Positions 6,822 to 9,227 of a stretch of DNA of 9,227 nt are shown here, in pieces (the stretch's first letter is position 1; each line of letters begins with the position of its first letter). The DNA is taken from positions 1 through 9,227 of the forward strand of contig USAD01000093.1 in NCBI GenBank assembly GCA_900552415.1. The letters are read 5' to 3'. A program made the position numbers and the translations under genes. Origin of the DNA: an uncultured Parabacteroides sp. Its GTDB lineage: Bacteria; Bacteroidota; Bacteroidia; Bacteroidales; Tannerellaceae. The notes under the pieces are model-generated. The model was not told the DNA's origin, ran no database searches, and saw only the letters and a program-made list of their open reading frames with translations.

Positions 6822-6897
6822 GCGCCGCCTTTCAGATGATAAGGACGCGATCTCTCTATTCTGACACCGCCTCTTTATATGAAATAATTGATGATCC

Positions 6898-8214
6898 TTA
6901 TTGTTGATTGAACAGGTGATCACTCAACTCCTGCAGTGCCTTTTTCTTGTCGGATGCCTTAACCAGCAACGAGACATTATAGTTGCTGCCTCCATAAGAG
7001 ATCATGCGGACAGGCACGTTGTTGAGTGCCTCGACGATGCGAGCCTCGAAACCGATGTTATCCCATTCCAGGTCGCCCACCACGCAGATGATGACCATAT
7101 CGTTGTCGACCGTAACGGTTCCGTATTTCTTCAGGTCGTCGACGATCTCCTCCAGGTGCTTCCGGTTGTCGATCGTCACTGAGACACCAACCTCAGAGGT
7201 TGTAACCATGTCGATCGGAGTCTGGTAATTCTCAAAGATCTCGAATACCTTACGTAAGAATCCTGTAGCCAGCAGCATCCGGCCACTCTTGATCTTGATG
7301 GCGGTGATATTGTCCTTGGCGGCAACAGCCTTGATCTTTCCCTTTTCCGTCTGGTTCGAGATCAATGTGCCCGGAGCGTCCGGTTGCATGGTGTTAAGCA
7401 ACCGTACGGGAATATTGTTCAGCTTCGCCGGCAGGATACAGGTCGGATGAAGGATCTTGGCACCGAAATAGGCCAGTTCCGCCGCCTCTTCGAAATGGAG
7501 ATGACGAACGGGTGAAGTGCCCTCAACGAACCGCGGGTCGTTGTTGTGCATGCCATCGATATCGGTCCAGATCTGGATCTCTTCTGCGCCTATCGCCGCT
7601 CCGACCAATGATGCGCTATAGTCGCTACCGCCACGTTGCAGGTTGTCGACTTCGCCATAGGCATTACGGCAGATATAACCTTGAGTAATGAACAATTCCG
7701 CGTCTTCATGCTCGGCCAGGAGCTTACCAAGTTTTTCCTTAATATAGACTGGATCCGGCTCAGCGTTCTTGTCAGTCCGCATATAATCGAGCGCAGGGAT
7801 CAACACGGATTTTACGCCACATTCGTTTAAGTAGAGGTTCATCATGCCAGTTGAGATCAACTCGCCTTGCGACAGGACGATCTTCTCCTCGAACAACGTG
7901 AACAAGTCTTTCGTGAACGAGCGGATATAATCGAAATGGCTCTTGATATACTCTTTGGCCTTCTGCTTATATTCCTCAGTGGAGTAAAGCTCTTCCACGT
8001 GCCGATCGTATTTCTGTGCCAGCTGATTGATAATCTCGTTCGCCCCGTCGGGATTCTTCTTGTAAAGGTATTCTGAGATCTCGACAAGCGAGTTGGTCGT
8101 ACCTGACATGGCAGATAATACGATGATGTTACGGGAGCCCGTGATCAACTTTGCGACATCTTTCATTCTCTGTGCTGAACCCACAGAAGTACCGCCAAAC
8201 TTTAAGACTTTCAT
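6898..8214 (-). CDS. lysC: Aspartate kinase (monofunctional, ACT-regulated)
   Basis: LysC phosphorylates L-aspartate, the committed step towards lysine, diaminopimelate, threonine and methionine. It is a cytoplasmic enzyme of 438 residues, close to the length of E. coli LysC, with no fused homoserine dehydrogenase. The amino-acid-kinase domain starts at VLKFGGTSVG (3-12). It includes SQGELIST (115-122), the RGGSDYSAS nucleotide/substrate loop (194-202), WTDIDGMHNNDPR (216-228) and AAELAYFGAKILHP (244-257). Two ACT domains follow (about 305-370 and 373-435). The first carries GFLRKVFEIF and IDMVTTSEVGVSVTID (318-349), resembling the lysine-binding segment of lysine-sensitive kinases, so feedback inhibition by lysine is likely but inferred. 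The ATG is taken because KVLKFGGTS is the family N-terminus. It lies 64 bp downstream of the ftsE-like gene and 318 bp upstream of lysA. Confidence 0.96.
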   Translation of the reverse strand: MKVLKFGGTSVGSAQRMKDVAKLITGSRNIIVLSAMSGTTNSLVEISEYLYKKNPDGANEIINQLAQKYDRHVEELYSTEEYKQKAKEYIKSHFDYIRSFTKDLFTLFEEKIVLSQGELISTGMMNLYLNECGVKSVLIPALDYMRTDKNAEPDPVYIKEKLGKLLAEHEDAELFITQGYICRNAYGEVDNLQRGGSDYSASLVGAAIGAEEIQIWTDIDGMHNNDPRFVEGTSPVRHLHFEEAAELAYFGAKILHPTCILPAKLNNIPVRLLNTMQPDAPGTLISNQTEKGKIKAVAAKDNITAIKIKSGRMLLATGFLRKVFEIFENYQTPIDMVTTSEVGVSVTIDNRKHLEEIVDDLKKYGTVTVDNDMVIICVVGDLEWDNIGFEARIVEALNNVPVRMISYGGSNYNVSLLVKASDKKKALQELSDHLFNQQ

Positions 8215-8245
8215 TTTTCAGTTATAAATTAGATTGTTCATTTTA

Positions 8246-8274
8246 TCAATGTATCGCAGTCGCGAAATTACAAA
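8246..8274 (-). promoter_or_regulatory. Weak candidate promoter for lysC
   Basis: On the minus strand, immediately after the ftsE-like stop codon, a T run ends in TTTG (8274-8271). Seventeen bases later comes TACATTGA (8253-8246), a partial match to TAnnTTTG. It lies 31 bp before the lysC ATG. The spacer is short and the -7 box has mismatches, so this could be chance; lysC may instead be read through from ftsE. The 64-bp gap is too short for a lysine riboswitch. Confidence 0.25.
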
Positions 8275-8278
8275 AAAA

Positions 8279-9226
8279 TTATTCTCGCACCTCATTTAGA
8301 TAACCATTCTCGCATTTTACGATACGTGCGGGATAATTATGTACGATGGTGTAATTGTGGGTGGTCATAATAACCGCCGTTCCCGTCTTGCTGATGTCGT
8401 GCAAGAGTTGTACAATCTGGCCACTGGTTTCGGGATCCAGGTTACCCGTCGGTTCATCAGCCAGGATCAGGGCAGGAGTATTCAGGATGGCTCGGGCGAT
8501 AGCGACACGTTGTTGCTCGCCACCTGAGAGTTCGTGAGGCATCTTGTAGCCTTTGGTCGGCATGCCAACCTGCTCCAGGACCTCGTTTATCCGGGTCTCG
8601 ATCTCGGCTCTTTTCTTCCAGCCGGTTGCCTTCAGCACGAACTCAAGGTTCTTGAAGACAGTCCGGTCGGTGAGCAACTGGAAATCCTGGAAGACAATGC
8701 CTAGCTTTCGGCGCAGGAAGGGAATGTCTTTTCGCTTCATTCTCATCAGGTTGTAGTCGAATAATTGGGCTTCACCCTGTTTGATGGGAATCTCGCAATA
8801 GAGCGACTTGAGCAGGCTTGACTTACCAGAACCTACCTTGCCGATCAGGTAGACGAATTCCCCGTTCTTGATCGACAGGCGGACGAACTCGTCCACGACG
8901 TCGTCGGCATAGTGGCGGTAGAGCGTCAGAGCCTCGTCGTTGCCCATGTCGGTGTTGTCGGCGAATCCGTGTTCGAGCTGTATGAGCCCCACGATGCCGT
9001 AGTTTATTATTGCTATGAATTCAGGTCGTATGCCTTCGCCCACGAGCGACGACTTCTTTATCTCGAGCGCGCGTATGCGCTTGGCTTTTATGTAGAGCTG
9101 GTCGGTGAGCGACGACGGCCGCAGCATGCGCCACGAGGCGCCATAGTCGTGCAGCTTGCCGGCAAAGATGTCCTGGCACTCCTGCATGACGTTCTTGAAT
9201 TGTTCTTCAGTTGTCGTTGTGTTCAT
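8279..9226 (-). CDS. ftsE: FtsE-type ABC ATPase with its N-terminus replaced by an Nmad1/DUF1599 fragment (chimeric ORF)
   Basis: FtsE with FtsX forms an inner-membrane complex that controls septal peptidoglycan hydrolases. In this 315-residue ORF the FtsE part runs from about residue 110 ([15 protein letters not shown]) to the end. It has Walker [10 protein letters not shown] (129-137, K135), Q-loop Q180 in VFQDFQ, signature LSGGEQQR (233-240), Walker B ALILADEP (252-259), D-loop GNLD (261-264) and H-loop H290. A normal FtsE has roughly 20 more residues before VVDEF, including the A-loop aromatic that stacks on adenine; these are absent. Residues 1 to about 109 instead match the first repeat of Nmad1/DUF1599. 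Isoleucine codon use changes sharply at the join. The reading frame is continuous, but the structure suggests an assembly chimera or recombination product. The frame is also open to the right edge, so the ATG at 9224-9226 is only the last visible start. No ftsX is adjacent, which I recall being normal in Bacteroidales. Confidence 0.8.
   Translation of the reverse strand: MNTTTTEEQFKNVMQECQDIFAGKLHDYGASWRMLRPSSLTDQLYIKAKRIRALEIKKSSLVGEGIRPEFIAIINYGIVGLIQLEHGFADNTDMGNDEALTLYRHYADDVVDEFVRLSIKNGEFVYLIGKVGSGKSSLLKSLYCEIPIKQGEAQLFDYNLMRMKRKDIPFLRRKLGIVFQDFQLLTDRTVFKNLEFVLKATGWKKRAEIETRINEVLEQVGMPTKGYKMPHELSGGEQQRVAIARAILNTPALILADEPTGNLDPETSGQIVQLLHDISKTGTAVIMTTHNYTIVHNYPARIVKCENGYLNEVRE
8900..9226 (-). 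pseudogene. Truncated Nmad1 (DUF1599, nucleotide-modification-associated) domain, 5' part of the chimeric ORF
   Basis: Residues 1-109 of the chimeric ORF read as the beginning of an Nmad1/DUF1599 protein: [39 protein letters not shown] (17-55) and [25 protein letters not shown] (63-87) form the first domain copy. Bacteroidota members are usually about 180 residues with two copies, the second opening with a KNHDYGEAW-like motif. Here the sequence stops at YRHYADD (103-109), just before that second copy would start. Eight of its ten isoleucines use ATA, unlike the rest of the window. The family was linked to DNA-base-modification loci in phages on contextual grounds; its role in Bacteroidota chromosomes is unknown. 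The fragment is probably not functional as it stands. Confidence 0.68.
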
Positions 9227-9227
9227 A

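Larger units (their letters stand above)
6580..6897. other. lysC-lysA intergenic region, no gene, repeat-rich
   Basis: 318 bp without a credible gene. On the minus strand it is the 3' flank of lysC and leader of lysA. It contains, from the lysA side: an AT-rich stretch (6580-6624); one arm of an inverted repeat (6625-6644); a short segment; a 42-bp tandem repeat (6678-6779); the opposite arm (6804-6821); and an unremarkable stretch up to the lysC stop. The octamer AAAGGCGG occurs at 6631-6638 (plus) and 6825-6832 (minus), with a relative, AAAGAGGCGG, at 6867-6876 (minus). TATATCTG on the minus strand, 13 nt before the lysA ATG, is one mismatch from a -7 box but has no -33 partner at proper spacing. 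Short plus-strand ORFs here merely translate the tandem repeat. Confidence 0.75.

Noticed and set aside
6645..6864. Short plus-strand ORFs with a 14-residue repeat (VATFTRACLGLAP)
   Set aside because: They are simply the 42-bp tandem repeat translated; the unit being a multiple of three keeps frames open. There is no recognisable domain, no promoter and no supporting context.
6839..6900. 7-bp inverted repeat (ATAAGGA / TCCTTAT) around the lysC stop as a lysC terminator
   Set aside because: The loop is about 45 nt and no T-rich tail follows; weak evidence for termination.
8215..8278. Possible lysine riboswitch upstream of lysC
   Set aside because: The gap to the previous gene is only 64 bp and AT-rich, far shorter than an L-box aptamer, with none of its stems.

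Overview
The window looks like chromosomal DNA of a Bacteroidales bacterium, most like Parabacteroides or Bacteroides. The evidence is the protein sequences, the lack of convincing Shine-Dalgarno sites, a Bacteroidota-type -7 box (TAnnTTTG) before the aminotransferase, and the ftsE-lysC-lysA order that I recall from gut Bacteroidales. The genus is an inference. Nothing here looks like a phage, plasmid, insertion sequence or CRISPR array, and almost every gene is housekeeping.

Left half, plus strand (1-4062): a YitT/DUF2179 membrane protein whose frame is open to the window edge; then a tight cluster of a class I/II PLP aminotransferase, an FtsX/LolC-LolE-type lipoprotein-export permease starting with TTG, and a Vsr mismatch endonuclease. 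The gaps in the cluster are 15 and 8 bp, so these three are probably one transcript. A modest hairpin with a U-rich tail follows vsr.

Right half, minus strand (4159-9226, transcribed right to left): an ftsE-type ABC ATPase, aspartate kinase lysC, diaminopimelate decarboxylase lysA, a strong hairpin terminator, then a membrane-anchored family 2 glycosyltransferase. LysC catalyses the first and LysA the last step of the aspartate-to-lysine route, which also supplies diaminopimelate for peptidoglycan. FtsE and the glycosyltransferase also point to the envelope.

Three things depart from routine. (1) The 318-bp lysC-lysA gap holds a 42-bp tandem repeat (two near-identical copies plus 18 bp of a third), enclosed by an 18-bp inverted repeat with one 2-nt bulge. 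(2) The ORF at the right edge is a chimera: the first ~109 residues are a truncated Nmad1/DUF1599 domain and the rest is FtsE lacking its N-terminus. Isoleucine codon use switches abruptly at the join, so a chimeric assembly or recent recombination is more likely than a functional fusion. (3) The glycosyltransferase has lost the usual acidic residues of its donor/metal-binding motifs. I see no clearly new multi-gene system; the repeat element is the best candidate for something undescribed.
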